NCBI RefSeq assembly: GCF_032452875.1
Contig: NC_083869.1
Coordinates: forward strand, 77,184,501 to 77,248,500
Direction of reading: 5' to 3'
Source: Bos javanicus
Lineage: Eukaryota > Chordata > Mammalia > Artiodactyla > Bovidae
Length of the DNA: 64,000 bases
Part shown: in pieces, positions 23,027 to 32,699 of the stretch
How the letters are laid out: the number at the start of each line of letters is the position of its first letter
Numbering within the stretch: the stretch's first letter is position 1
Notes under the pieces: generated by a model
The model's input: the letters and a program-made list of their open reading frames with translations, nothing else
Told to the model about the DNA's origin: nothing
Databases searched by the model: none
Made by a program: the position numbers and the translations under genes

Positions 23027-23509
23027 TGTCAGGGGAAGCACACTGACTGAAACTGCCCACCCTGGCCAGGCACCATAGTAACCATTTGCATGAGTTGTTT
23101 TACAACAGGGGATCCTGGTAAAGATTACTGAAGTAATAAGCCACCACCAACTGGAAAAGCTCGGGAAAGGTCAAAAGGAGACACACATGCCTGACCACTT
23201 CCCAGAATCCTTCTCTCTGGCATCCATCTTGGCTTAACAAGGTGTGTACCACCAGGAAGGACTCTGAGTCAGAAAGATTGGCTAAAGGCAACCTGGAAAC
23301 TAATCTCATCACCCTAAAACCCGAGACTGAAAGCCAAGTGGCAGAGCTGTTCTCCTGGGTTCCCTTACCCTACTGCTCTCCACCTGGGTGCCCTTTCCCA
23401 ATAAAATCTCTTGCTTTGTCAGCACGTGTGTCTCCTCAGACAATTCATTTCTGAGTGTTAGACAAGAGCCCAGTTTTGAGCCCTGGAAGGGGTCTTCCTT
23501 CCTGCAACA
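23027..23509 (+). mobile_element. Solo ERV LTR (LTR A), class I-like
   Basis: A 483-bp LTR starting TG (tgtcaggggaagcac) and ending CA (ttcctgcaaca). It has a TATA-like ctaaaac near 23314, an AATAAA at 23400-23405 and a GT-rich stretch after it. The host sequence H carries the 4-bp duplication attc on both sides (23023-23026, 23510-23513), and uninterrupted H copies read gcattccattt at the same place. A 4-bp duplication fits class I (gammaretrovirus-like) integration. No internal region. Confidence 0.88.
23400..23405 (+). terminator. LTR A poly(A) signal
   Basis: AATAAA, 105 bases before the LTR end; the equivalent positions in LTR B and LTR D on the minus strand are 23934-23939 and 31528-31533. 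Confidence 0.6.
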
Positions 23510-23590
23510 ATTCCATTTCTTTATTTTCTTATTCAAACAGAATATTGAAAAAGTACCCATCTTATGCCTCTACATAACTAGCCATCATTC
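23510..23590 (-). mobile_element. LTR-like element H, copy 1 (right part)
   Basis: Continuation of H1 after the LTR A insertion (ccatttctttattttcttat, ctctacataactagccatca). It keeps the intact ccatagctcaca site that is interrupted by a BovB tail in copy 3. A sharp join near 23590 leads back to an earlier point of H, starting copy 2. Confidence 0.6.
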
Positions 23591-23593
23591 CAT

Positions 23594-23828
23594 AGCTCAC
23601 ATCCAGGGGAATACGTTAATTTATTCCTTCCTGCAATCTACAGGTTGTCAGTTTTCTGAACAAAGGCAATTCAGCTTAACAGTCAGGCAGAGAGGCAGGA
23701 TTCTCCTAGGCAGGCCATTATGTGTAATTATAATAATTACAGATCTACCACAGAGGAGTAAAAATTGGCTCTTAACAGTTACACAAAACAGAGATAGGCC
23801 TGCATTTAACCAAAATCTGTAATATTTA
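23594..23828 (-). mobile_element. LTR-like element H, copy 2 (left part)
   Basis: Repeats H1 from about 22686 (gttaattt.ttcc, cagttttctgaacaaagg, ttaacagtcaggc, aggcaggccattatgtgt). It is cut at 23828 by the provirus, with flank ttta at 23825-23828. It resumes at 31911. Confidence 0.7.
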
Positions 23829-24494
23829 TGTTGCAGGAAGGGGGACCCCTTTCCAGGGCCCAAAACTGGGCTCTTGTCTAACACTCAGAAATAAATTGTC
23901 AGAGGAGACACATGTGCTGACAAAGCAAGAGATTTTATTGGGAAAGGGCACCTGGGTGGAGAGCAGTAGGGTAAGGGAACCCAGGAGAACAGCTCTGCCA
24001 CTTGGCTTTCAGTCTCGGGTTTTAGGGTGATGAGATTAGTTTCCAGGTTGCCTTTAGCCAATCATTCTGACTCAGAGTCCTTCCTGGTGGTGCACGCCTT
24101 GTTCAGCCAAGATGGATGCCAGAGAGAAGGATTCTGGGAAGTGGTAAGGTAAGGGAACCCAGGAGAACTGCTCTGCCACGTGGCTTGCAGTCTCGGGTTT
24201 TATGGTGATGGGATTAGTTTCCGGGTGGTCTTTGGCCAATCATTCTAACTCAGAGTCTTTCCTGGTGGCCCATGCATCGCTCGACCAAGATGGATGCTAG
24301 CAAGGGGGATTCTGGGAAGTGGACGGACACGCGGTATCTCCTTTCAACCTTCCCCAAACTCTTCTGGTTGGTGGTGGCTTATTAGTTCTGTATTCCTTAT
24401 CAGGAGCTCCTGTCATAAAACAATTCATGCAAATAGTTACTATGGTGCCTGGTCAGGGTGGGCGGTTTCAATCAGTGTTCTTCCCCTAACAACT
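23829..24494 (-). mobile_element. 3' LTR of the provirus (LTR B), mosaic and internally duplicated
   Basis: Minus-strand LTR (plus-strand tgttgcaggaag at the left, cttcccctaacaac at the right) of 666 bp, about 179 bp longer than its partner LTR D. The excess is a tandem duplication of a 178-bp segment (23967-24144 and 24145-24322). The left unit matches the solo LTR A type, and the right unit plus the rest of U3 matches LTR D. A purine-rich tract lies directly upstream in the minus direction. It serves as the 3' LTR of the element ending at 31910. Confidence 0.85.
23967..24322 (-). repeat. 178-bp tandem duplication in LTR B
   Basis: Both units run from ggtaagggaacccaggagaa to gattctgggaagtgg, offset exactly 178. 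They are not identical: the left unit reads agggtgatgagattag and ccaggttgcctttagcc, the right unit atggtgatgggattag and cgggtggtctttggcc. Each carries a copy of the ccaatcattct block, so the U3 box is doubled. Confidence 0.92.
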
Positions 24495-24505
24495 CTCCCC
24501 TGAGA
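24495..24505 (-). promoter_or_regulatory. Polypurine tract of the provirus
   Basis: On the minus strand aggggaga abuts the start of the 3' LTR (plus strand tctcccctg). Position and orientation fit a plus-strand primer for reverse transcription. Confidence 0.55.
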
Positions 24506-24799
24506 GACTCCATACTCAAGATACTTCTTGGGAATTAGGGTGGAGGTCTCTTTCTTCTGTAATTTCTTCCTGCTGTGCATGGGCATAGGCCTGCCTAGCA
24601 GAGCAGAAGTCTCTCTCTACCAGATCTAAGTCAAGGTATTTTTTGCCTGAAACCAGCATTCACCTTGTAATAACATCAATTTAGTTTGAAACTGTTGGCC
24701 CCTTTCAGAGATGAAATAGACAGGGGCCAAACAGGAGACCTAACAGGATGGTCATCTCTGGTCCCTGGAAACAGAAGGCAACATTTGGGTTGTGAGTTG

Positions 24800-25090
24800 C
24801 AGGGTTTTTGACCTATTTTGATTGGTTGGTGGCGAGGTAACAGAGCTGTGCTCCAGGAATCTTGTGTTCAGTCTGAAGTTACCATCCTCCACCTGGGTGG
24901 GGGCTCAAAGACATTGTTATGCATATTTTTTTGAGTAGGAACCAGGACTCTGTCTGAAGGCTGTACAAACCTTGATTGTTTCTCCTGTTTCTGTATCCCC
25001 TCCCTCCCCTGATTAGCGATTATTTGAATCCACCCTTTGGAACTCAGGGAAGGTCAAGGAGGCTGAATGAAGCCTATATACTACAGACAA
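24800..25090 (-). mobile_element. LTR-like block G, copy 1
   Basis: Clearly related to 32915-33262. Shared blocks are ttgattggt, cccaggaatc/tccaggaatc, agttaccatcctccacctgg, ttgttatgcatat/ttgttacgtatat, tttgaatc(c/t)(a/g)ccctttgg and aactcag. The direction is inferred from the TATA-like and CCAAT-like boxes on the minus strand. Inside the ERV internal region it may be an older insertion. Confidence 0.55.
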
Positions 25091-26280
25091 CAAATGGAGA
25101 ACACAGAGCAGATCTCTACTCCAGAGCTCCACAGAGTTCTACTCAGTTCTAATTTAGGGAACTAGGCAACTATGACTGTGATAACTCCCTGTCAAAATGG
25201 AGCATAGGATGGCCTCAGCTTGGAGTATAGACACTTAATTGGAAGTATTTCTGAGTTCCAAGTTCTAGATCTGAGTCTTGTATGATTAAAATCTCAATCC
25301 CTTGGTCTGCTATTTTGGTGTAACAGACCCAATTAGAAGTAGTTGGAGGAGTGATAACTGGAATTTAGTAGACAAAATAAATCTCATTTCTTTCTAGAAG
25401 AATAGGCCTGAAACCCAGTCTGGACCTGGCACTTCAGGGAGACTTGTAGCCAGGTAGCCAGTTGCCTAGTTTTATAAAAAGTAAGGTTGCAGTTACTAGC
25501 TTCCAGCATACATTGTTTTGAGAATGGTGGCATCCAAGCCTGACATGATTCAGAAAACTCAAGTGTTTAGCAGTACAAGGTCTAATCTGAAAGTACACCC
25601 ATAGCATCACCTAGTTATTTCCCAAGATGTCTGAACTGTAGCTGCTGCTCTATTTGGACTTTTAATTGTAAATTTTTCCTTAATAGCCAAAGCAGATTTC
25701 ACTGTTAATGACGTCAGTGTTTCTCTAGATATGAGAAGATGCAAGAATTGGGACTCATAAAATCTTCTCCTGAAAAGATCTAACTATCTAAAGGCCTGGT
25801 CTGCCAGTTTTTCCCAGTGCACAGAGTGCCTCATTCCTGATTTTCACCCTGAACTACTTTCAAGGGTGTTGAAAGTAAGCAGTTGCAGTGGCCATGATTT
25901 AATCTTTGTAGATGTAGGTGGCAAGTGTCAGTCTTCAGTTGGCAGAGCCCCTTTTTGCTCATAAACTTGACCATGATTTTGAGGGGGGCATTTCATGACC
26001 ATTTTATCCCATGGTAATGAGAATGTCCATTCTCAGGTTTGGCAAAGATTTTGTTGACAGGCCACTCAATGTGCTGTTACTGGACTAGGCCATAAAACAG
26101 AATCCAAAACTCTCTGGACCACCTGTCTTACTAGCCTCTTGGTCCAAAAAATATTCCCTCTTGTTGCTTCTTCCCATATCTAGAGTTAACTGTTACCATC
26201 ATCGATCTCATATGGGAGTATATATTATTCTATTAGAGGCCTCAGACACACATTTGACAGTGTAAGAAACAGCAATTTTG

Positions 26281-26523
26281 TCAAACAGGTGAAATACAAA
26301 AAATATAGCCGGCAGTATTAGTAAAGTCACAAGTAAGACTTAAGTTAGGAGCTTCCATTAGATGTAGCCCAGTATATCTCAAGTCATCTGACTTAGTCTG
26401 CTGTGTAGAATCTTTATCTTCCAGGGAAATTATATATTGGCACCATCTACAAGGCACATAGCCCAGTTTTCTAGTGTTACTAGATTGATTGTCCTTAGTA
26501 TGATTTAATTGTTTCCAACACAC
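26281..26523 (-). pseudogene. Possible env-derived fragment
   Basis: An 80-codon frame on the provirus strand with clustered Cys and Trp and potential N-glycosylation sites (NLS, NQS), located between the integrase remnant and the 3' LTR, where env belongs. I cannot align it to a named envelope domain; position is the main argument. No membrane anchor or fusion peptide is readable in this piece. Confidence 0.35.
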
Positions 26524-27089
26524 AGGAGACTTTAAGCCTAAGTTACCATAGCCTGGTGTTATCTATATAAATCCATCCCATAATTGTGGGAGATTTTTTC
26601 CTCCTTTGCTGAAACTTTTCTTATCACTCTGATTGAGCTTGAGTAATAGAAAAAAGCTCAAATTTATGGCCAGAGTCAGAGCAGGCATTATTAATTGGCC
26701 CAGTGTGGGGATCCCATCTAGTAATATCACAGTGACCTGAATATGACTATAATTTTTTTTAAAGTAAATTTTCTCAGGGCCAACCAGTTAGAATCTTATA
26801 GTAGAGAAATTTACCAAGGTAACCCAGAACTAGACACAGGTAATTGGCCATAAACCCAACAATTGAATTGATTTCTAAAACTAGCATAGAATCAGGCCTA
26901 TGATAGAAAAGCATTTGATTTATATGCAAAGGTCTAAGAAGTCGAGAAAACATAAATGATCATACTAATCAGGTCCAGCATCTTGGGCAAGCTGTCTACC
27001 TCTGATGTCGTCATCTTCTCATCCTGGTATAGTGTAGTTTCTCCTGCTTGAGCATCATTTTAAGGTGAGATCAGGTCAGCTGTCTTCTC

Positions 27090-27300
27090 TATAGACCAAT
27101 CCAGTGTAGGGAAAGTGGGATTTAATCTAAGAGTTAATTTCCCTTCAGTTTCATTGTGCATGAGCTAGTTAAGAGTACCTGATAAAAAAGTCCTTCCATC
27201 CAGGCTGGATACAGTCCCTTAAATTATGTCTTTTTCCAGTCCTGGCTGCAGGTCATGAGGCATCTGATCTTCATCCAAAGATAGATTACTGAGATAAGCT
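27090..27300 (-). pseudogene. Retroviral integrase C-terminal remnant
   Basis: On the minus strand one frame reads through a HDLQPG block and a basic, Trp-poor stretch, then an ISP-like end. This resembles the SH3-like C-terminal domain of gammaretroviral (class I) integrases, which has a conserved L-Q-P-G turn. An in-frame stop follows within 10 codons and a shift removes the next part. It supports class I identity for the provirus and fixes its orientation. Confidence 0.6.
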
Positions 27301-28227
27301 TCAGAAACAAACTTAGGGTGTTCTTTAAGAATTCAATTAAATTTTACATTAATATCACATAACAGCAAAGAACCAAGGGATGAGTCTTACTAGATGTAGA
27401 CCTCCATTAACAAACTGGGATTTAACATTTTTTTTTGAAATATCTTTTTCTCCCTAAAGTTACCCTCGTTTTTATCAAACATAACCATATTAAGGCCAGC
27501 TTGTTTGCCAAATAGGTCTGTTCTCACTAATTTTGGTCTGATGATTTATATAACCATAATTGATTATAGACTTTTTATTTTGCTGAAACATCATAGAGAC
27601 TCAGACTAAACTTTTAAAATAAAACAGGGCTGGGAAACTCATACCAAAGGCCTATCACAGATTTTGCCTAACAAATCTAGGTGAATTCTTCCCTTTTTAA
27701 GCTCTCAAAAATTTCTTGAGATGTTTATACCCATGAGATAACTAACCTTTCTAACTCATTTGATAAGCTTACTGGAAACCTAAGAATTTCGAATTTTTGG
27801 AGGAGTCAGAGAGAGGAAATACAATTGTTTCATTTAATTTTTCCAAAGTATTGTCATAATTAGTTTGAGAGGAAGGTTTTCCCTACTCCCTGAAAACTTA
27901 CGAATCAAATCCATAATTTTTCAGATAGAAACCAAAAAAGTTATAAGCATATTCGCTGGTTCATTCAGTCCTTTTGTTAACTTTTCTGAAGTCATCAGGT
28001 TTTCCATTAGAATACCAGGACATACCAGTATGTTTAGTTCAGTTCAGTTCTGTCACTCAGTCGTGTCTGACTCTTTGTGACCCCATGAATCACAGCACAC
28101 CAGACCTCCCTGTCCATCACCAGCTCCCAGAGTTCACTCAAACTCACATCCATCGAGTCGGTGATGCCATCCAGCCATCTCATCCTCTGTCATCCCCTTC
28201 TCCTCCTGTCCCTAATCCCTCCCAGCA

Positions 28228-28521
28228 TCAGAGTCTTTTCCAATGAGTCAGCTCTTTGCATGAGGTGGCCAAGTACTGGAGTTTCAGCTTTAGTTTCATT
28301 CCTTCCAAAGAAATCCCAGGGCTGATCTCCTTCAGAATGGACTGGTTGGGTCTCCTTGCAGTCCAAGGGACTCTCAAGAGTCTTCTCCAACACACAGCTT
28401 TCTTCACAGTCCAACTCTCATATCCATACATGACTGCTGGAAAAACCATAGCCTTGACTAGATGGACCTTTGTTGGCAAAGTAATGTCTCTGCTTTTCAA
28501 AATGCTATCTAGGTTGGTCAT
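28228..28521 (-). pseudogene. BovB C-terminal fragment
   Basis: Second readable piece of the same copy, 97 codons: TNLDSILKSRDITLPTKVHL, YGYESW, then a deletion that joins KKA directly to CWRRLLRVPW. It has lost the residues that normally lie between (the RRIDAFELW block), about 27 bases in all. Confidence 0.8.
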
Positions 28522-28538
28522 AAGTTTTCTTCCAAGGA

Positions 28539-29072
28539 TTAAGCGTCTTTAGCGTCTTTAATTTCATGGCTGCAGTCACCATTTGCAATGATTTTGGAGC
28601 CCCCCAAAATAAAGTCTGACACTGTTTCCACTGTTTTCCCATGTATTTCCCATGAAGTGATGGGACCAGATGCCATGATCTTCGTTTTCTGAATGTTGAG
28701 CTTTAAGCCAACTTTTTCACTCTCCTCTTTCACTTTCATCAAGAGGCTTTTTAGTTCCTCTTCACTTTCTGCCATAAGGGTGGTATCATCTGCATATCTG
28801 AGGTTATTGATATTTCTCCCAGCAATCTTGATTCCAGCTTGTGCTTCCTCCAGCCCAGCGTTTCTCATGATGTACTCTGCATAGAAGTTAAATAAGCAGG
28901 GTGACAATATACAGCCTTGACGTACTCCATTTCCTATTTGGAACCAGTCTGTTGTTCCATGTCCAGTTCTAACTGTTGCTTCCTGACCTGCATACAGATT
29001 TCTCAAGAGGGAGGTCAGGTGGTCTGGTGTTCCCATCTCTTTCAGAATTTTCCACAGTTTCTTGTGATTCAC
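28539..29072 (-). pseudogene. BovB reverse transcriptase fragment with intact YADD
   Basis: A 177-codon frame: NHKKLWKILKEMGTPDHLTS, NLYAGQEATVRTGHGTTDWF, GVRQGCILSPCLFNFYAEY, NNLRYADDTTLMAESEEELK, KVGLKLNIQKTKIMASGP. Motif B (SPCLFN) and the catalytic YADD are both intact. It stops where a small local duplication (agcgtcttt repeated, about 28542-28558) breaks the frame. No endonuclease and no upstream motif A in frame, so it is inactive. Confidence 0.88.
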
Positions 29073-29345
29073 ACAGTCAAAGGCTTTGGCCTAGTCAATA
29101 AAGCAGAAATAGATGTTTTTCTGGAACTCTCTTGCCTTTTCCATGTTCTCTGGTTCCTCTGCCTTTTCTAAAACCAGCTTGAACATCTGAATGTTAAGAA
29201 CTCCATATAATTTCTAGGATATCTGTATTAGTAATTTTACCATACATTATACCATGATGTATACCATGATTATCACTCATTTGATAATCTTTTTCATGTA
29301 ATTTAACCAATCAAACAAACACAGTTTAATATCTCTCTTTGGGAT

Positions 29346-29610
29346 GTTTCGGGGTCCTCTGAAGCACCCCAAATTTAGCTGAAGGTCGAAAGAACTTCAG
29401 AAGAATTCTATTTAGGAAGTTTTATTGAAAAGATCAATTAATGGGGTTTAGAACATTTCATCAGATGTAGTCAATGTTAATGGGTGTATCATTTAACTTG
29501 TTGATATGTCACAATAGGCCTAAATACAAAGGCTCAAGGTCTAGGTCAGCTCCGCCATCTTGAACCTAGTTGACTCTAACCGGTTTTGTTATGGCTGTGT
29601 CATTTCTAAC
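29346..29610 (-). mobile_element. LTR-like block
   Basis: Plus-strand tgtttcggggtcctctgaag followed by a tttatt (minus-strand AATAAA) at about 29420 has the layout of the U5-R end of a minus-strand LTR, similar to H but not the same sequence. The right end and target duplication were not found. Confidence 0.35.
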
Positions 29611-30859
29611 AAAATCCATTTATCTAAGTAATTGTAGTACAATTTTAGAAAATCCTGATCATGCATAACTCTTTTTAGTATTTTTTCATACCTTTTTCTT
29701 TCTTTCTTTTTTTTTTTTTTTTTTACTGAAAACACACTTCCTACTTTCCTTTAGCAACCAGGAACTAACTTTTATGTTAGCATTTTATATATTGGTGAGC
29801 ATAAATACCAGTGATAATTTCTAAAACCCTTGCTTTCTTAGAACATTTTAGGATGGCACCAAATATTATTCATTTATAGTCCCAAATCTCTTTAGTTTCT
29901 CTGTAAAAGGAAATTAGTGTTTAGTAGTAAATGTTTCAAAATCTTATTTTATTTGGAAATGACCTAACTATTCAATAGACTTCCAACACTCAGCACACTT
30001 GGCACAACCCTTAGAAATTTAAGTTACGCCAATCTGGAGAGACTATTTTAGACAGATATTTATAAAGATAATTATTCTTAATAGAGTTTATATAAAAGCT
30101 CATATCTCATTTACATTTTTTTTTGAAGTTTCTTCACTTGAGGTAATTTCCTTATTGATAAACTTGTAACAGATGTAATATTTAACTTATACTAAACCTA
30201 GGTACAATGAAAATATTCTACTTAATGTTAATTACTCTAAGACATGTCTATATTAGATAGGTCAACAAACAAACATTAATATCAGGTATTTAATACTGAA
30301 TATTTCCCAGTTTACATGAATCTGGAATTTATTGTTTAAATTAGAATTATTTGATTTGTAAGCACTTACCTTTTTTTAAACCAAATAAATAGAGCTCATT
30401 TACAAATTAACCTCACAAATATTACCCAGAGACAGACATACCAAGACATATTTAGACAGACACAGTGCAAGATCTAGCTTTATTTTCTAAGTTTAGTCAT
30501 GAATTAGATAGTACAATATAAAATTTACTAGTTTATAAAAAAAAAGTTGAAATAAATAAAATTTTTAGTCTTTTTCCCCTTTTCCCTCAGTCTCAGGAGT
30601 TAGAGATGGTCTAGATAAGTGTTCCTGAGAGCCCTGGTCTCAAGGCACAGGGAAAGAAAATCAAGTTCTAAGAAAAAGGCGGCAGGTCTAAACTAAATGG
30701 TGGCCAGACAAAGCAAAATGGCCATCAAAAATCACAACACAGAACACAGAGTTAAGACACACACATATAAACCTGGCAGTTCTCATCAGACACTCCCTTA
30801 AATACAAGAATACAGTCTCTCAGAAAACCTCCTATAGAGACACAGAACTTCAGATCCAA
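29611..30859. other. AT-rich part of the ERV interior, unreadable
   Basis: Lies within the provirus by position. T-run at 29700-29724. No retroviral motif found on either strand. Confidence 0.35.
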
Positions 30860-31403
30860 GTGCTAACAGCTTCAGAGATTTCAAAGGGAGGAAAAGATGC
30901 CAGGTTGAAAGAAGAAGGGGGAGGAGGCAGGAGAGGGGGGCAAAAGGGGTTGCCTTACAGACATCTTCTGTCACCTGCAGATACTCAGGCCTTATGGGAC
31001 TTTGCCCTGGGCCTCCAGAGAAGGGAGGACTGGAACTTGGCCCTACCAGAAATCAGGCCAGACCAGAACCAGAATTTGAGTTCTCTGACAAGAGTAGATG
31101 ATCAGTGTCCAATCCTCAGCTCAGGCTGAGGCCCTTTGACCAGATTCCTGCATCCAGGACTGGGGGACTAGAAAAACGGGGAAGGATAGGAAGGGTTAAG
31201 GAGAGGAAAGGAGAGGGAAGGGGAGAGAGGTCAATAAAATCTCTTGTTCCTTACCCGATCAGGGCACTCTGGCCAGTTGTCTGCATCAGGAGGAGACCAG
31301 GGACAAAAGGGTCCCAGTTACAGCCGCTGGATCTGGTCCATTGGCAGGCAAGCTGGCCCCTGAGTACCTCGAGTGGTCAGGATATCAGTCTCAGCAAAAA
31401 ATA

Positions 31404-31421
31404 ATCCCACCAGAGTTGCCA
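31404..31421 (-). promoter_or_regulatory. Candidate primer-binding site
   Basis: Two bases beyond the 5' LTR end, the minus strand reads TGGCAACTCTGGTGGGAT. It starts with TGG as tRNA-complementary primer sites do, but the matching tRNA could not be settled by eye (an asparagine tRNA is the closest I could think of). Confidence 0.4.
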
Positions 31422-31423
31422 TT

Positions 31424-31910
31424 TGTTGCAGGAAGGGAGACCCCTTCCAGGGCCCGAAACTGGGCTCTTGTCTAACACTCGGAAATGAATTGTCTGAGGA
31501 CACACATGTGCTGACAAAGCAAGAGATTTTATTGGGAAAGGGCACCCAGGTGGAGAGCAGTAGGGTAAGGGAACCCAGGAGAACTGCTCTGCTGTGTGGC
31601 TCCCAGTCTTGGGTTTTATGGTGATGGGATTAGTTTCCGGGTGGTCTTTGGCCAATCATTCTAATTCAGAGTCTTTCCTGGTGGCGCATGCACCACTCAG
31701 CCAAGATGGATGCTAGCGAGAGGGATTCTGGGAAGTGGATGGACACACGATGTCTCCTTTTGACCTTTCCTGAACTCTTCCAGTTGGTGGTGGCTTATTA
31801 ATTCCATATTCCTTATCAGGAGCTCCTGTCATAAAAAAACTCATGCAAATGGTTACTATGGTGCCTGGTCAGGGTGGGAGGTTTCAATCAGTGTGCTTCC
31901 CCTAACAACA
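31424..31910 (-). mobile_element. 5' LTR of the provirus (LTR D)
   Basis: A 487-bp minus-strand LTR (plus-strand tgttgcaggaag to cttcccctaacaaca, so TGTTG...CAACA in its own direction). AATAAA at 31528-31533 (minus) and a TATA-like ataaaac near 31614-31621. The right flank ttta (31911-31914) pairs with ttta at 23825-23828. It differs from the D-like half of LTR B at roughly one base in twelve by eye, so the pair has been diverging for a long time. Confidence 0.88.
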
Positions 31911-32105
31911 TTTAGAATTCACTTTTCAAGCTTTCAATTGTTTTTCTTTCACATATGCATTCCTCCTATATACGTAGATCTCTCTTACCTCCAGAAATTG
32001 TTTACTTGAATTGCTCCCAGGATAGCATTCCATTTCTTTATTTTCTTATTCTAAGAAAATACTGAAAAAGTACTCAGCTTATGCCTCTACATAACTAGCC
32101 ACCAT
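31911..32105 (-). mobile_element. LTR-like element H, copy 2 (right part)
   Basis: H2 resumes after the provirus (tagaattcacttttcaagct, tagatctctcttacctccag, gatagcattccatttcttta). It carries the uninterrupted version of the site where LTR A sits in H1. It ends at ccattccat, where copy 3 begins. Confidence 0.75.
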
Positions 32106-32460
32106 TCCATCCCAAATCTATAATATTTAGAATTCACTTCTCAAGTTTTCAATTGTTTTTCTTTCACTTATGCATTCCTCCTATATATGTAGATCTCTCT
32201 TACCTCCAGAAATTATTTACTTGAATCTCTCCCAGGATAGCATTCCATTTCTTTATTTTCTTATTCTAACAAAATACTGAAAAAGTACTCATCTTATGCT
32301 TCTACATAGCCAGCCACCATTCCATAGCTCAGTTAGTTCAGTTCATTCATTCATTCGTGTCTGACTCTTTGCGACCCCAAGAATTGCAGCACATCAGGCC
32401 TCCGGGTCCATCACCAACTCCCATAGCTCACACAAGAATTAGATAATTCTTGCCCCTAAA
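32106..32460 (-). mobile_element. LTR-like element H, copy 3
   Basis: Starts at the equivalent of 22895 in H1 (aaatctataatatttagaat) and repeats about 220 bp of H2 closely. Its ataatatttagaattc is the empty form of the provirus site. It is interrupted by a BovB tail at 32332-32420. The right edge is uncertain. Confidence 0.7.
32332..32420 (-). mobile_element. BovB tail insertion (89 bp)
   Basis: Antisense BovB 3' end (agttcagttcattcattc, ctgactctttgcgacccc, caccaactcc). Perfect 10-bp target-site duplication ccatagctca at 32322-32331 and 32421-32430; H1 has the empty site at about 23574. Confidence 0.92.
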
Positions 32461-32699
32461 ACTACTCAATAAATGCCTATATCTTTTATTCACACAAATA
32501 TTTTGGTTTCTTGTTAGATCTCATGATACTTAATGTCCCAAATATTGAAGCTATTATTACTCTTCTTGAAATTTTTTTTTCCTTTATATCTCTGACTTCG
32601 AGTTTTTATTTACCTCCTGACATTTTCTTCTCCCACCACCTGCCTTCTTCCTCTTCTCTACATAAAGATCTTCACCTATGACATTGTCATTTTCCAATT

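Larger units (their letters stand above)
28037..29190 (-). mobile_element. BovB LINE inserted in the provirus
   Basis: Antisense BovB of about 1.15 kb, from the tail (agttcagttcagttctgtca) to the VQAGF-encoding segment (ccagcttgaacatc). Flanks atgttta (28030-28036) and atgttaa (29191-29197) look like a short target-site duplication. Codon after HLM is CAA. It inserted after the provirus. Confidence 0.9.
24495..31423 (-). mobile_element. Class I ERV internal region, decayed
   Basis: Lies between two same-orientation LTRs with a TTTA duplication outside them. Read on the minus strand, the order is primer-site region near 31404-31421, a GC-richer leader/gag-like part (30860-31400), a shortened and unreadable middle, an integrase C-terminal remnant (27090-27300), a poorly readable env-like part, and the polypurine tract. 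A BovB sits at 28037-29190, an LTR-like block at about 29346-29610, and another LTR-like piece at 24800-25090. No viral frame survives. Confidence 0.65.

Noticed and set aside
23388..23822. 144-codon plus-strand open frame
   Set aside because: Runs through the end of LTR A and across the H1/H2 junction, so it is a chance frame over unrelated pieces.
30860..31404. Overlapping plus-strand frames in GC-richer DNA
   Set aside because: They lie antisense to the provirus leader and gag-like region, with purine-rich low complexity (RGGGGRRGGQKG-type).
31318..31545. 75-codon minus-strand frame leaving the 5' LTR into the leader
   Set aside because: Most of it translates LTR sequence; the part beyond the LTR is 34 codons long and without a recognisable gag motif.
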